Origin: FEB-7 sp963698265
GTDB taxonomy: Bacteria; Pseudomonadota; Gammaproteobacteria; Burkholderiales; Usitatibacteraceae
Assembly: GCA_963698265.1 (NCBI GenBank)
Contig: CAVOQC010000004.1
Coordinates: 558,001 to 622,000, forward strand
Reading direction: 5' to 3'
Length of the DNA: 64,000 bases
Numbering within the stretch: the first letter of the stretch is position 1; each line of letters starts with the position of its first letter. Of this stretch, positions 1 through 8,460 are shown piece after piece. The notes beneath the pieces are model-generated. The model ran no database searches and had not been told where the DNA came from. It saw only the letters and a program-made list of their open reading frames with translations. The translations under genes were made by a program, and so were the position numbers.

Positions 1-2
1 AG

Positions 3-1619
3 GGCGGCGTGGGCGCCTCGCTCGGCAACATGGGCGAGGACAGCTGGCACTGGCACATGTACGACACGGTGAAGGGCTCCGACTGGCTGGGCGACCAGGA
101 CGCGATCGAGTACATGTGCCGCATGGCGCCGGAAGTGGTGATCGAGCTCGAGCACTTCGGGATGCCATTCGACAGGAACGACAACGGCACCATCTACCAG
201 CGTCCCTTCGGCGGCCACACGCAGAACTTCGGCGAGAGGAGCGTGCAGCGCTCGTGCTGCGCGGCGGACCGCACCGGGCACGCGATGCTGCACACGCTCT
301 ACCAGAGAAACGTCCTCGCGAAGACGCAGTTCTTCGTCGAATGGATGGCCCTGGACCTCGTGCGCGACGACCAGGGCGCGGTGCTCGGCGTGACGGCCAT
401 GGAGATGGAGACGGGCGAGACCGTCCTCTTCCAGGGCAAGGCCACGCTCCTCGCCACCGGCGGTGCGGGCCGGATCTTCTCCTCGTCCACGAACGCCTTC
501 ATCAACACCGGCGACGGCCTGGGCATGGCGGCGCGCGCCGGCATCCCGCTCGAGGACATGGAGTTCTGGCAGTTCCACCCCACCGGCGTGGCCGGCGCGG
601 GCGTGCTCATCACCGAGGGCGTGCGCGGCGAGGGCGGGATACTGCTGAACAAGGACGGCGAGCGGTTCATGGAGCGCTACGCGCCCACGATGAAGGACCT
701 CGCCTCGCGCGACGTGGTTTCGCGCGCCATGGCGACCGAGATCAAGGAGGGCCGCGGCGCCGGGGAGCATGCCGACCACATTCTGCTCAAGCTGGACCAC
801 CTGGGCCCCGAGGTGATCGACAAGCGCCTGCCGGGCATCCGCGAGATCGCGATCAAGTTCGCCAACGTCGACTGCGCGCGCGACCCCATCCCGGTCGTGC
901 CGACCGCGCACTACCAGATGGGCGGCATCCCGACCAACTACCACGGCGAGGTGGTGGTGCCGCGCGCCGGTGACCCGGCGAGCCCCGTGCCCGGTCTGTA
1001 TGCCGCCGGGGAATGCGGCTGCGCCTCCATCCACGGGGCCAACCGGCTGGGCACGAACTCCCTCACCGACCTGCTGGTGATGGGCAAGAGCGCCGGCATG
1101 AGCATGGCCGCCCACATCCGCGCGCACGGCGGGGCGCTGCCGCCGCTGCCGAAGGGCGCGGGCGAGGCCTCCGTGGCGCGCGTGGCGCGGCTCGACGGCC
1201 AGGCGAACGGAGAGGACGTCGCCGTGGTGCGCGACGAAATCCAGCGCGTGATGCAGGCCCACTGCGGCGTGTTCCGTTTCCCCGACCTCCTGCTGCAGGG
1301 CGTGGAGAAGATCCGCGCCCTCGGCGACCGGGTCGCGCGCACGGGCGTCACCGACAGGTCGAAGGTCTTCAACACCGCCCGCATCGAGGCGCTGGAGCTG
1401 GACAATCTCTACGAGACGGCGCGCGCGACCATGGTCAGCGCCGAGGCCCGGAAGGAGACGCGCGGCGCCCACGACCGCGAGGACTTCCACGCGAGAGACG
1501 ACGTGAACTGGCTCAAGCACTCCCTCTGGTACCGGGACGGCGACCGCCTGGACTACAAGGCCGTGAACCTGAAGCCGCTCTCGGTGGAGTCCTTCGCGCC
1601 GAAGGCCCGGGTCTACTAG
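3..1619 (+). CDS. sdhA: Succinate dehydrogenase flavoprotein subunit (5' truncated)
   Basis: FAD subunit of complex II: oxidises succinate to fumarate on the cytoplasmic face of the membrane and passes electrons to SdhB. The reading frame is open to the first base, so the true start lies upstream. About 55 residues are missing, including the FAD-binding N-terminus with the flavinylated histidine. Visible family marks are LGNMGEDSWHWHMYDT near the cut, FHPTG and TEGVRGEGG in the substrate-side region, the PTAHYQMGG segment, and HGANRLGTNSLTDLLV around the second FAD contact. The C-terminal helical domain ends in a typical basic/aromatic tail. sdhB follows 36 bases later. sdhC and sdhD are presumably just outside the window. 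The identification is secure; only the 5' end is unknown. Confidence 0.97.
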   Translation, partial: GGVGASLGNMGEDSWHWHMYDTVKGSDWLGDQDAIEYMCRMAPEVVIELEHFGMPFDRNDNGTIYQRPFGGHTQNFGERSVQRSCCAADRTGHAMLHTLYQRNVLAKTQFFVEWMALDLVRDDQGAVLGVTAMEMETGETVLFQGKATLLATGGAGRIFSSSTNAFINTGDGLGMAARAGIPLEDMEFWQFHPTGVAGAGVLITEGVRGEGGILLNKDGERFMERYAPTMKDLASRDVVSRAMATEIKEGRGAGEHADHILLKLDHLGPEVIDKRLPGIREIAIKFANVDCARDPIPVVPTAHYQMGGIPTNYHGEVVVPRAGDPASPVPGLYAAGECGCASIHGANRLGTNSLTDLLVMGKSAGMSMAAHIRAHGGALPPLPKGAGEASVARVARLDGQANGEDVAVVRDEIQRVMQAHCGVFRFPDLLLQGVEKIRALGDRVARTGVTDRSKVFNTARIEALELDNLYETARATMVSAEARKETRGAHDREDFHARDDVNWLKHSLWYRDGDRLDYKAVNLKPLSVESFAPKARVY

Positions 1620-1655
1620 AGGCCCACCCATGAGAACCGGGACGCCCCGCCAGCC

Positions 1656-2351
1656 ATGAGATTCCGAATCCAGCGATACGACCCGGACCGCGACGCGCGC
1701 CCGTACTTCCAGGACTACGACCTCGCCATGGGGCCATCCGACCGGATGCTCCTGGACGCGCTGATCCGCATCAAGACGGTCGACGACACGCTGTCGCTTC
1801 GCCGGTCTTGCCGCGAGGGCGTGTGCGGGTCGGACGCGATGAACATCAACGGCAGGAACGGCCTGGCGTGCGTGACGCGGCTCGCCGATCTCGCCGAGCC
1901 CGTGGTGATCAAGGCGCTGCCGGGGCTGCCCATCATCCGCGACCTGATCGTCGACATGACGCTCTTCTTCGACCAGTACCATTCGGTCAAGCCCTACGTG
2001 ATCGACGCCCGGCCGCTGCCCGAGAAGGAACGGCTGCAGTCGCCGCAGGAGCGCGTGCAGCTCGACGGGCTCTACGAGTGCATCCTCTGCGCGTGCTGCT
2101 CGACCGCCTGCCCCTCCTTCTGGTGGAACCCGGACAAGTTCGTGGGCCCCGCGGGGCTGCTCAACGCCTACCGATTCATCGCGGACAGCCGCGACCAGGC
2201 GGTAAACGAGCGCTTGGACGATCTCGAGGATCCCTACCGGCTGTTCCGCTGCCACACGATCATGAATTGCGTGGACGTCTGCCCGAAGGGCTTGAACCCC
2301 ACGCTCGCCATCGGCAGGATCAAGGAACTGCTGGTTCGCAGGGCGGTATAA
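1656..2351 (+). CDS. sdhB: Succinate dehydrogenase iron-sulfur subunit
   Basis: Electron-transfer subunit of complex II linking SdhA to the quinone site. The 231-aa length is normal. A plant-type [2Fe-2S] cysteine set lies at about residues 52-72 (SCREGVCGSD...GLAC). The bacterial ferredoxin clusters follow, with CILCACCSTACP near residue 145 and CHTIMNCVDVCPKG near residue 200. These supply ligands for the [4Fe-4S] and [3Fe-4S] centres. The chosen ATG gives the usual MRFRIQRYDP start. It sits between sdhA and the assembly factor gene sdhE, consistent with one transcript. Confidence 0.97.
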   Translation: MRFRIQRYDPDRDARPYFQDYDLAMGPSDRMLLDALIRIKTVDDTLSLRRSCREGVCGSDAMNINGRNGLACVTRLADLAEPVVIKALPGLPIIRDLIVDMTLFFDQYHSVKPYVIDARPLPEKERLQSPQERVQLDGLYECILCACCSTACPSFWWNPDKFVGPAGLLNAYRFIADSRDQAVNERLDDLEDPYRLFRCHTIMNCVDVCPKGLNPTLAIGRIKELLVRRAV

Positions 2352-2370
2352 AGGTAAAGGTACAGAGGCC

Positions 2371-2610
2371 GTGGACTCGCGAGAGACCGAACGGCTCAAG
2401 TGGCGCAGCCGCCGTGGATTGCTCGAGCTCGACATCGTGCTCGCGCGGTTTTGGAAGGAATGCGGGGAAGACCTGGACGACTCGGACGCAAGGCGCCTCG
2501 CGACATTGCTCGCGATGCCGGACAAGGACCTGTTCGACCTGGTGATGGGGCGGCAAGACTGCCCCGATCCGGCCCTGCAACCGCTTTTGCAACGACTCAA
2601 GGCCGCCTGA
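2371..2610 (+). CDS. sdhE: FAD assembly factor SdhE
   Basis: Small (79 aa) all-helical protein of the SdhE/YgfY/Sdh5 family, needed for covalent flavinylation of SdhA. The family RGxxE motif is visible as RRGLLELD near residue 14, followed by a helix ending in FWKE and the typical DLFDLVMG segment. The start is GTG, preceded by an AGAGG ribosome-binding site; no ATG fits the family length. It lies 19 bases after sdhB and 22 bases before gltA, the standard betaproteobacterial arrangement. Confidence 0.93.
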   Translation: MDSRETERLKWRSRRGLLELDIVLARFWKECGEDLDDSDARRLATLLAMPDKDLFDLVMGRQDCPDPALQPLLQRLKAA

Positions 2611-2632
2611 GGCGGCCCACCTGGAGACCTGC

Positions 2633-3940
2633 ATGGAAGCCAAAGGAAAAGCGACGCTCACCTACGAAGACGGCAAGACCCTGGAGCTGCCGGTTTACGG
2701 CGGGTCCATCGGACCGGATGTGATAGACATCCGGGCCCTCTACGGCAAGACCGGGAAGTTCACCTTCGACCCGGGGTTCCTGTCCACGGCGAGCTGCAGC
2801 TCGAAGATCACCTACATCGACGGGGACGCGGGTGTGCTCATGTACCGGGGCTACCCGATCGAGCAGCTCGCCCAGCACTGCGACTTCCTGGAAGTCTGCT
2901 ACCTGCTCCTGAAGGGAGAACTCCCGAAGGCCCAGCAGAAGAAGGATTTCGACCAGACCGTAACCATCCACACCATGGTGCACGAGCAGCTGGCCCGCCT
3001 CTACCAGGGGTTCCGCCGCGACTCGCACCCGATGGCGGTGTGCGTGGGCGTGGTGGGCGCGCTCTCGGCCTTCTACCACGACTCCCTCGACATCACCAAT
3101 CCCGAGCACCGCGAGATTTCCGCCTTCCGCCTCATCGCGAAGCTGCCGACCATCGTCGCCATGGCCTACAAGTACAACATGGGCCAGCCGTTCATGTACC
3201 CGAAGAACAAGCTCGACTACTCCTCGAACTTCATGCGCATGATGTTCGGCGTGCCGGCCGAGGAGTACGAGGTGAACCCCGTCCTCGTGCGCGCGCTCGA
3301 CCGGATCCTGATCCTGCACGCCGACCACGAGCAGAACGCGTCCACCTCGACGGTGCGCCTCGCCGGCTCCTCGGGCGCGAACCCCTTCGCCTGCATCGCC
3401 TCCGGCATCGCCTGCCTGTGGGGTCCCGCCCACGGCGGCGCGAACGAGGCCGCGCTGCAGATGCTCCAGGACATCCAGAAGGAGGGTGGCGTCGAGAAGC
3501 TCGGCGAGTTCGTGAAGAAGGTGAAGGACAAGAACTCGGGCGTGAAGCTGATGGGCTTCGGCCACCGCGTCTACAAGAACTACGACCCGCGGGCGAAGCT
3601 CATGCAGGAGACCTGCCGCGAGGTGCTCGACGAGCTGGGGCTGCACGACGACCCGCTCTTCAAGCTGGCGATGGCGCTCGAGAAGGTGGCGCTCGAGGAC
3701 GAGTACTTCGTCAGCCGCAAGCTCTATCCCAACGTGGACTTCTACTCCGGCATCGTGCAGCGCGCGATGGGCATCCCGGTCTCCATGTTCACCTGCATCT
3801 TCTCGCTGGCGCGCACCGTCGGCTGGATCGCGCAGTGGAACGAGATGATCTCGGACCCGGAGCTGAAGATCGGCCGCCCGCGCCAGCTCTACAACGGCGC
3901 GCCCAAGCGCGACGTCGTGCCGCTCGCCAAGCGCGGCTAG
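2633..3940 (+). CDS. gltA: Citrate synthase
   Basis: Condenses acetyl-CoA and oxaloacetate to citrate. The 435-aa length matches the hexameric, Gram-negative type II enzymes. Catalytic residues are visible: His in GPAHGGANEA, His in GFGHRVYKNYDPR, and Asp in PNVDFYSG. The N-terminal small beta domain (TYEDGKTLELPV) typical of type II enzymes is present, and an AGACC-type leader precedes the ATG. It is part of the sdh-gltA-suc operon. Confidence 0.97.
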   Translation: MEAKGKATLTYEDGKTLELPVYGGSIGPDVIDIRALYGKTGKFTFDPGFLSTASCSSKITYIDGDAGVLMYRGYPIEQLAQHCDFLEVCYLLLKGELPKAQQKKDFDQTVTIHTMVHEQLARLYQGFRRDSHPMAVCVGVVGALSAFYHDSLDITNPEHREISAFRLIAKLPTIVAMAYKYNMGQPFMYPKNKLDYSSNFMRMMFGVPAEEYEVNPVLVRALDRILILHADHEQNASTSTVRLAGSSGANPFACIASGIACLWGPAHGGANEAALQMLQDIQKEGGVEKLGEFVKKVKDKNSGVKLMGFGHRVYKNYDPRAKLMQETCREVLDELGLHDDPLFKLAMALEKVALEDEYFVSRKLYPNVDFYSGIVQRAMGIPVSMFTCIFSLARTVGWIAQWNEMISDPELKIGRPRQLYNGAPKRDVVPLAKRG

Positions 3941-3971
3941 CGCCCCAGGACCTTCGCCGCACGAGGCCCCC

Positions 3972-6830
3972 ATGTCCAGCGTCATGAAGCAGTTCGAGGC
4001 TTCCTCGCACCTCTTCGGCGCGAACGCGCCGTTCGTCGAGGAGCTCTACGAGCGCTATCTCCGGGACCCGGATTCGGTGGACCCGGCGTGGCGCGCGCAG
4101 TTCGACGCCTGGCAGGGGGACGGTGGCCCGCGCGACGCGGGCCACGCGCAGGTGGCGGAGGCCTTCGTCAAGCGTTCCGGCGCGCCCGCCGCGCCGGATC
4201 GCCCCGCCCGGGCTGCAACACCGGAGCACGAGGCGAAGCAGCTGAAGGTGCAGATGTTCATCCGCGCCCATCGCACCACGGGTTCTTATTACTCGAACCT
4301 CGATCCGCTGAAGCGCATGGACAAGGTGCCGGTGCCGGAGCTGGAGCTCGACTACTACGGGCTGGGGGAAGCCGACCTGGACACCGAGTTCTCCATGGGT
4401 TCCTTCGCCAACCGCAGCGAGCGCCGCAGGCTGCGCGAGATCGTGGCGATGGTGAGGAAGACCTACTGCGACACCATCGGCGTGGAGTACATGTACCTCT
4501 CGTCGATGGAGGAGAAGCGGTGGCTGCGCGAGCGCTTCGAGGGAACGCTTTCCACGCCCAAGGTAACGGCCGAGGAGAAGCGCTTCCTCCTCGAGCGCCT
4601 GACCGCCTCGGAGACGCTCGAGCGCTACCTGCACACCCGCTACGTGGGCCAGAAGCGCTTCTCGGGCGAGGGCGGCGAGAGCCTGGTTCCGCTGCTCGAC
4701 ATCGTGATCGAGGAGGGCGGTGCGCAGGGCCTGAAGGAAGTGGTGGTCGGCATGGCCCACCGCGGGCGCCTGAACGTGCTCGTGAACAACCTGGGAAAGG
4801 TCCCGGCGGACCTTTTTTCCGAGTTCGAGGGCAAGAAGGCCGCCGAGCTCGCTTCCGGGGACGTGAAGTACCACCAGGGATTTTCCTCCGACATCCAGAC
4901 CGCGGGCGGCAAGGTGCACCTGACGCTCGCCTTCAATCCCTCGCACCTGGAGATCGTGAACCCCGTGGTCGAGGGCTCGGTGCGCGCGCGCCAGCACCGC
5001 CGCGGGGACCTGAAGGGCGTGCTCGTCCTGCCGCTCCTGATCCACGGCGACGCCGCGTTCGCGGGCCAGGGCGTGGTCATGGAGACGCTGGCGCTGTCGC
5101 AGACGCGCGGCTACCGCACGGGCGGCACGATCCACGTGATCGTGAACAACCAGATCGGCTTCACGACCTCCGACACGCGCGACACCCGCTCCTCGCTCTA
5201 CTGCACCGGCATCGCCAAGATGATCGAGGCGCCAGTCTTCCACGTGAACGGCGACGACCCCGAGGCGGTCGCGATGGTGGCGCGGATCGCGCTGGACTAC
5301 CGGATGCAGTTCCACAAGGACGTCGTGATCGACATGGTGTGCTTCCGGCGCCTGGGCCACAACGAGCAGGACGAGCCCTTCGTCACCCAGCCGCTCATGT
5401 ACAAGAAGATCGCCCAGCATCCGGGCACGCGCAAGCTCTATGCGGACAGGCTCGAGCGCGAGGGCGTGATCGCGACGGGGCTCGCGGACCAGCTGGTGAC
5501 GAGCGTGCGGGCCGCGCTCGACGCGGGCAATCCCACCAACCCGAAGATCCTCTACGGCCTGCGCTCCTCGCTCGCCGTCGACTGGGCGCCCTACATGGGC
5601 GTCGAATGGCGGCGCGCGGCCGACACGTCGGTGCCGCTGGAAAAGTTGAAGGCGCTCGCCGTGCGGCTCACGGAGATCCCGCCGGCTTTCAAGCTCCACC
5701 CGACGGTCGAGCGCATGCTCGGCGCGCGGCGCGAGATGGGCCTCGCCAAGCTCTCGCTCGACTGGGGCATGGCGGAGAACCTCGCCTACGCGTCGCTGGT
5801 CGACGAGGGACACCCGGTGCGCCTGTCGGGGCAGGACAGCGGGCGCGGCACCTTCGCCCACCGCCACGCCGTGCTGCACGACCAGAACCGCGAGCGCTGG
5901 GATTCCGGCACCTACCTTCCGCTGCAGCACGTCCGCGAGGGCCAGGCGAACTTCCTGGTGATCGATTCGCTCCTCTCCGAGGAGGCGGTGCTGGGATTCG
6001 AGTACGGCTACGCGACCGCGCACCCCTTCGAGCTGGTGATCTGGGAGGCGCAGTTCGGCGATTTCGCCAACGGCGCGCAGGTGGTGATCGACCAGTTCAT
6101 CGCCTCGGGGGAGGCGAAGTGGGGACGCCTGTGCGCCCTCACGATGTTGCTGCCGCACGGCTACGAGGGGCAGGGGCCGGAGCACTCCTCGGCGCGGCTC
6201 GAGCGCTACCTGCAGCTCTGCGCCGAGCACAACATCCAGGTGGTCGTTCCCTCGACTCCCGCGCAGTTCTTCCACGTGCTGCGCCGGCAGATCCTGCGGC
6301 CGATGCGAAAGCCCCTCATCGTGATGACGCCCAAGAGCCTCCTGCGGCGCAAGGAATCCGCCTCGCCGCTGGCGGACCTGGCCGACCCGAAGGGGTTCCA
6401 CTGCGTCATCGGCGACCCGGCCGACCCGGCGCCGAAGAAGGTGAAGCGGATCGTCTTCTGCTCGGGCAAGGTCTACTTCGACATCGCGGCCGAGCGCGAC
6501 AAGCGCGGCATCGACAACATCGCCCTGGTGCGCCTCGAGCAGCTCTATCCCTTCCCGCACTCGGACTTCGCCGAGCAGATCGCGCGCTACCCCAACGCGA
6601 AGAGCGTGGTGTGGGCGCAGGAGGAGCCCGCCAACCAGGGCGCGTGGCACCGCATCCAGCATTACCTGCTCGAGCACGTGAAGGACGACCGCGTGCTCAC
6701 CGCGGCCCAGAGGAAATCCTCGGCATCCCCCGCGGCGGGCTACCTCGCCCTGCACAACCAGCAGCAGAAGGAAATCATCGACGCGGCCCTCACGCTGGAC
6801 GCCGCTTCCTCGAAGAAGGCCGCCGCCTGA
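3972..6830 (+). CDS. sucA: 2-oxoglutarate dehydrogenase E1 component
   Basis: Thiamine-diphosphate-dependent decarboxylase of the 2-oxoglutarate dehydrogenase complex. The 952-aa length is normal. The N-terminal E2-binding stretch (SSHLFGANAPFVEELYERY) is present. The active-site region GMAHRGRLNVL, the FNPSHLE motif, the ThDP/Mg segment GDAAFAGQG with a downstream NNQIGFTT, and GHNEQDEP are all visible. It lies 31 bases after gltA and is followed by sucB. Confidence 0.97.
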   Translation: MSSVMKQFEASSHLFGANAPFVEELYERYLRDPDSVDPAWRAQFDAWQGDGGPRDAGHAQVAEAFVKRSGAPAAPDRPARAATPEHEAKQLKVQMFIRAHRTTGSYYSNLDPLKRMDKVPVPELELDYYGLGEADLDTEFSMGSFANRSERRRLREIVAMVRKTYCDTIGVEYMYLSSMEEKRWLRERFEGTLSTPKVTAEEKRFLLERLTASETLERYLHTRYVGQKRFSGEGGESLVPLLDIVIEEGGAQGLKEVVVGMAHRGRLNVLVNNLGKVPADLFSEFEGKKAAELASGDVKYHQGFSSDIQTAGGKVHLTLAFNPSHLEIVNPVVEGSVRARQHRRGDLKGVLVLPLLIHGDAAFAGQGVVMETLALSQTRGYRTGGTIHVIVNNQIGFTTSDTRDTRSSLYCTGIAKMIEAPVFHVNGDDPEAVAMVARIALDYRMQFHKDVVIDMVCFRRLGHNEQDEPFVTQPLMYKKIAQHPGTRKLYADRLEREGVIATGLADQLVTSVRAALDAGNPTNPKILYGLRSSLAVDWAPYMGVEWRRAADTSVPLEKLKALAVRLTEIPPAFKLHPTVERMLGARREMGLAKLSLDWGMAENLAYASLVDEGHPVRLSGQDSGRGTFAHRHAVLHDQNRERWDSGTYLPLQHVREGQANFLVIDSLLSEEAVLGFEYGYATAHPFELVIWEAQFGDFANGAQVVIDQFIASGEAKWGRLCALTMLLPHGYEGQGPEHSSARLERYLQLCAEHNIQVVVPSTPAQFFHVLRRQILRPMRKPLIVMTPKSLLRRKESASPLADLADPKGFHCVIGDPADPAPKKVKRIVFCSGKVYFDIAAERDKRGIDNIALVRLEQLYPFPHSDFAEQIARYPNAKSVVWAQEEPANQGAWHRIQHYLLEHVKDDRVLTAAQRKSSASPAAGYLALHNQQQKEIIDAALTLDAASSKKAAA

Positions 6831-6861
6831 GGGCGGGCCGGCGCCAACGGAAGGAAACGAC

Positions 6862-8109
6862 ATGCAAGTCGAAGTGAAGGTCCCGCAGCTCTCCGAAAGC
6901 GTTTCGGAAGCCACCCTCGTCGCCTGGCACCGCAAGGCAGGCGAGGCGGTCAAGCGCGACGAGAACCTGATCGACGTGGAAACCGACAAGGTGGTGCTGG
7001 AACTCCCGTCCCCCGTGGACGGCGTGCTCGCGAAGATCATCAAGGCGGACGGTTCCACGGTGACTTCCGGCGAGGTGATCGCGGTGATCGACACCGCGGG
7101 CGCCGTGGCCGCCGTCGCACCGGCGATCGACCCGGTGCAGGCCGCCAAGGCGGCCGCCGCGCCCGATGTGCCCGCCGCGCCCGATGCGAACGCGCCGGCC
7201 GCCGCCGCGAAGGCCGCCTCTCCCGCCGCGGCGAAGCTCGCGGCCGAGCAGGGCGTGGACATGGCGAAGCTCGCCGGGACCGGCCGCGACGGACGGGTCA
7301 CCAAGTCCGACGTGCTCGCCGCGGGAACGGCGCCGGCGCCCGCCGCGCAGCCGGCAGTGGCACCCGCCGCGAAGCCCGCCGCCGCCCCCGCACCCGCCGC
7401 GGCGGGCGGCCGCCAGGAGCAGCGCGTGCCGATGTCGCGCCTTCGCGTCCGCATCGCCGAGCGGCTGGTGCAGTCGCAGTCCACCGCGGCCATCCTGACC
7501 ACGTTCAACGAGGTCAACATGGCGCCGGTCATGGAGCTGCGCAACCGCTACAAGGAGCGTTTCGAGAAGGAGCACGGCGTGAAGCTGGGCTTCATGTCCT
7601 TCTTCGTGAAGGCCGCGGTGTCGGCGCTTCGCAGGTACCCGGTGGTCAACGCCTCCATCGACGGCAACGACATCGTCTACCACGGCTACTACGACGTGGG
7701 CATCGCGGTGGGCAGCGAGCGCGGCCTGCTGGTGCCGATCCTGCGCGACGCGGACCGGATGTCGATCGCGGAGATCGAGCGCGCGATCGCCGACTTCGGC
7801 CGGCGCGCGAAGGACGGCAAGATCACGATCGAGGAACTCACGGGCGGCACGTTCTCCATCTCCAACGGGGGCGTCTTCGGCTCGATGCTCTCCACGCCCA
7901 TCATCAACCCGCCGCAGAGCGCGATCCTGGGCGTGCACGCGACGAAGGAGCGGGCCGTGGTCGAGGACGGGCAGGTCGTCGTGCGGCCCATGAACTACCT
8001 GGCGCTCTCCTACGACCATCGCATCGTCGACGGCCGCGAGGCGGTGCTCTCCCTCGTGGCCATCAAGGACGCGCTCGAGGATCCGGCGCGCCAGCTGCTG
8101 GATGTCTAG
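6862..8109 (+). CDS. sucB: Dihydrolipoyl succinyltransferase (E2 of 2-oxoglutarate dehydrogenase)
   Basis: Core acyltransferase of the 2-oxoglutarate dehydrogenase complex. There is one N-terminal lipoyl domain (residues about 1-77) with the lipoylated lysine in ETDKVVLE. A long Ala/Pro-rich linker follows, then a peripheral-subunit-binding domain (AGTGRDGRVTKSDVL). The C-terminal catalytic domain carries the His/Asp active site SYDHRIVDGREAV. The 415-aa length is normal and an AAGGAAA site precedes the ATG. The linker's many GCC/GCG alanine codons create misleading open frames on the opposite strand. Confidence 0.97.
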   Translation: MQVEVKVPQLSESVSEATLVAWHRKAGEAVKRDENLIDVETDKVVLELPSPVDGVLAKIIKADGSTVTSGEVIAVIDTAGAVAAVAPAIDPVQAAKAAAAPDVPAAPDANAPAAAAKAASPAAAKLAAEQGVDMAKLAGTGRDGRVTKSDVLAAGTAPAPAAQPAVAPAAKPAAAPAPAAAGGRQEQRVPMSRLRVRIAERLVQSQSTAAILTTFNEVNMAPVMELRNRYKERFEKEHGVKLGFMSFFVKAAVSALRRYPVVNASIDGNDIVYHGYYDVGIAVGSERGLLVPILRDADRMSIAEIERAIADFGRRAKDGKITIEELTGGTFSISNGGVFGSMLSTPIINPPQSAILGVHATKERAVVEDGQVVVRPMNYLALSYDHRIVDGREAVLSLVAIKDALEDPARQLLDV

Positions 8110-8119
8110 GGGCGCGTGA

Positions 8120-8413
8120 TTGGCGCGTCGCAGCAGGAAATGGCGGCCCGCGATCGTCCTCAGGCGCGCTTTTTTCTTCGTGCTGGGATCGCTCCTCGTG
8201 GGTTTCCTCGCGGTGCTCTTCCAGCAGTCGCTGGGCGTGTACCTGCCGCGCCACTTCGCGGTGTCGCTGGCGGTCGGGCTCGCCGTGGCGGCCACTTTCT
8301 GGCTCCTGGGGCTCCTGAAGCACCCGCCGCTCTTCCTGAAGGGCGTGCATCCCCTCGCGGCGGGATTCTGCGCGGGCCTGGGAGTCCACATCGCGAGGTT
8401 CTGGCTGCGATGA
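8120..8413 (+). CDS. Small predicted membrane protein between sucB and lpd
   Basis: A 97-aa frame starting at TTG, 10 bases after sucB. It has a basic N-terminus (ARRSRKWRP) and three hydrophobic stretches (about residues 17-40, 46-67 and 78-96), so it looks like a small inner-membrane protein. No family is recognised. A competing frame (8116-8448) in the same interval encodes an arginine- and proline-rich sequence of random character, so this frame is preferred because of its coherent membrane pattern. It could be co-transcribed with the 2-oxoglutarate dehydrogenase genes. The start codon is uncertain. Confidence 0.5.
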   Translation: MARRSRKWRPAIVLRRAFFFVLGSLLVGFLAVLFQQSLGVYLPRHFAVSLAVGLAVAATFWLLGLLKHPPLFLKGVHPLAAGFCAGLGVHIARFWLR

Positions 8414-8460
8414 ACGCCGCGCCGGCCACTTTCGTCACCACACACTGAATCGGAATCGCC

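Noticed and set aside
3789..7544. A 1251-codon open frame on the minus strand across sucA and sucB
   Set aside because: It is a shadow of the 2-oxoglutarate dehydrogenase genes with low-complexity Ala/Arg composition; the plus-strand genes are certain.
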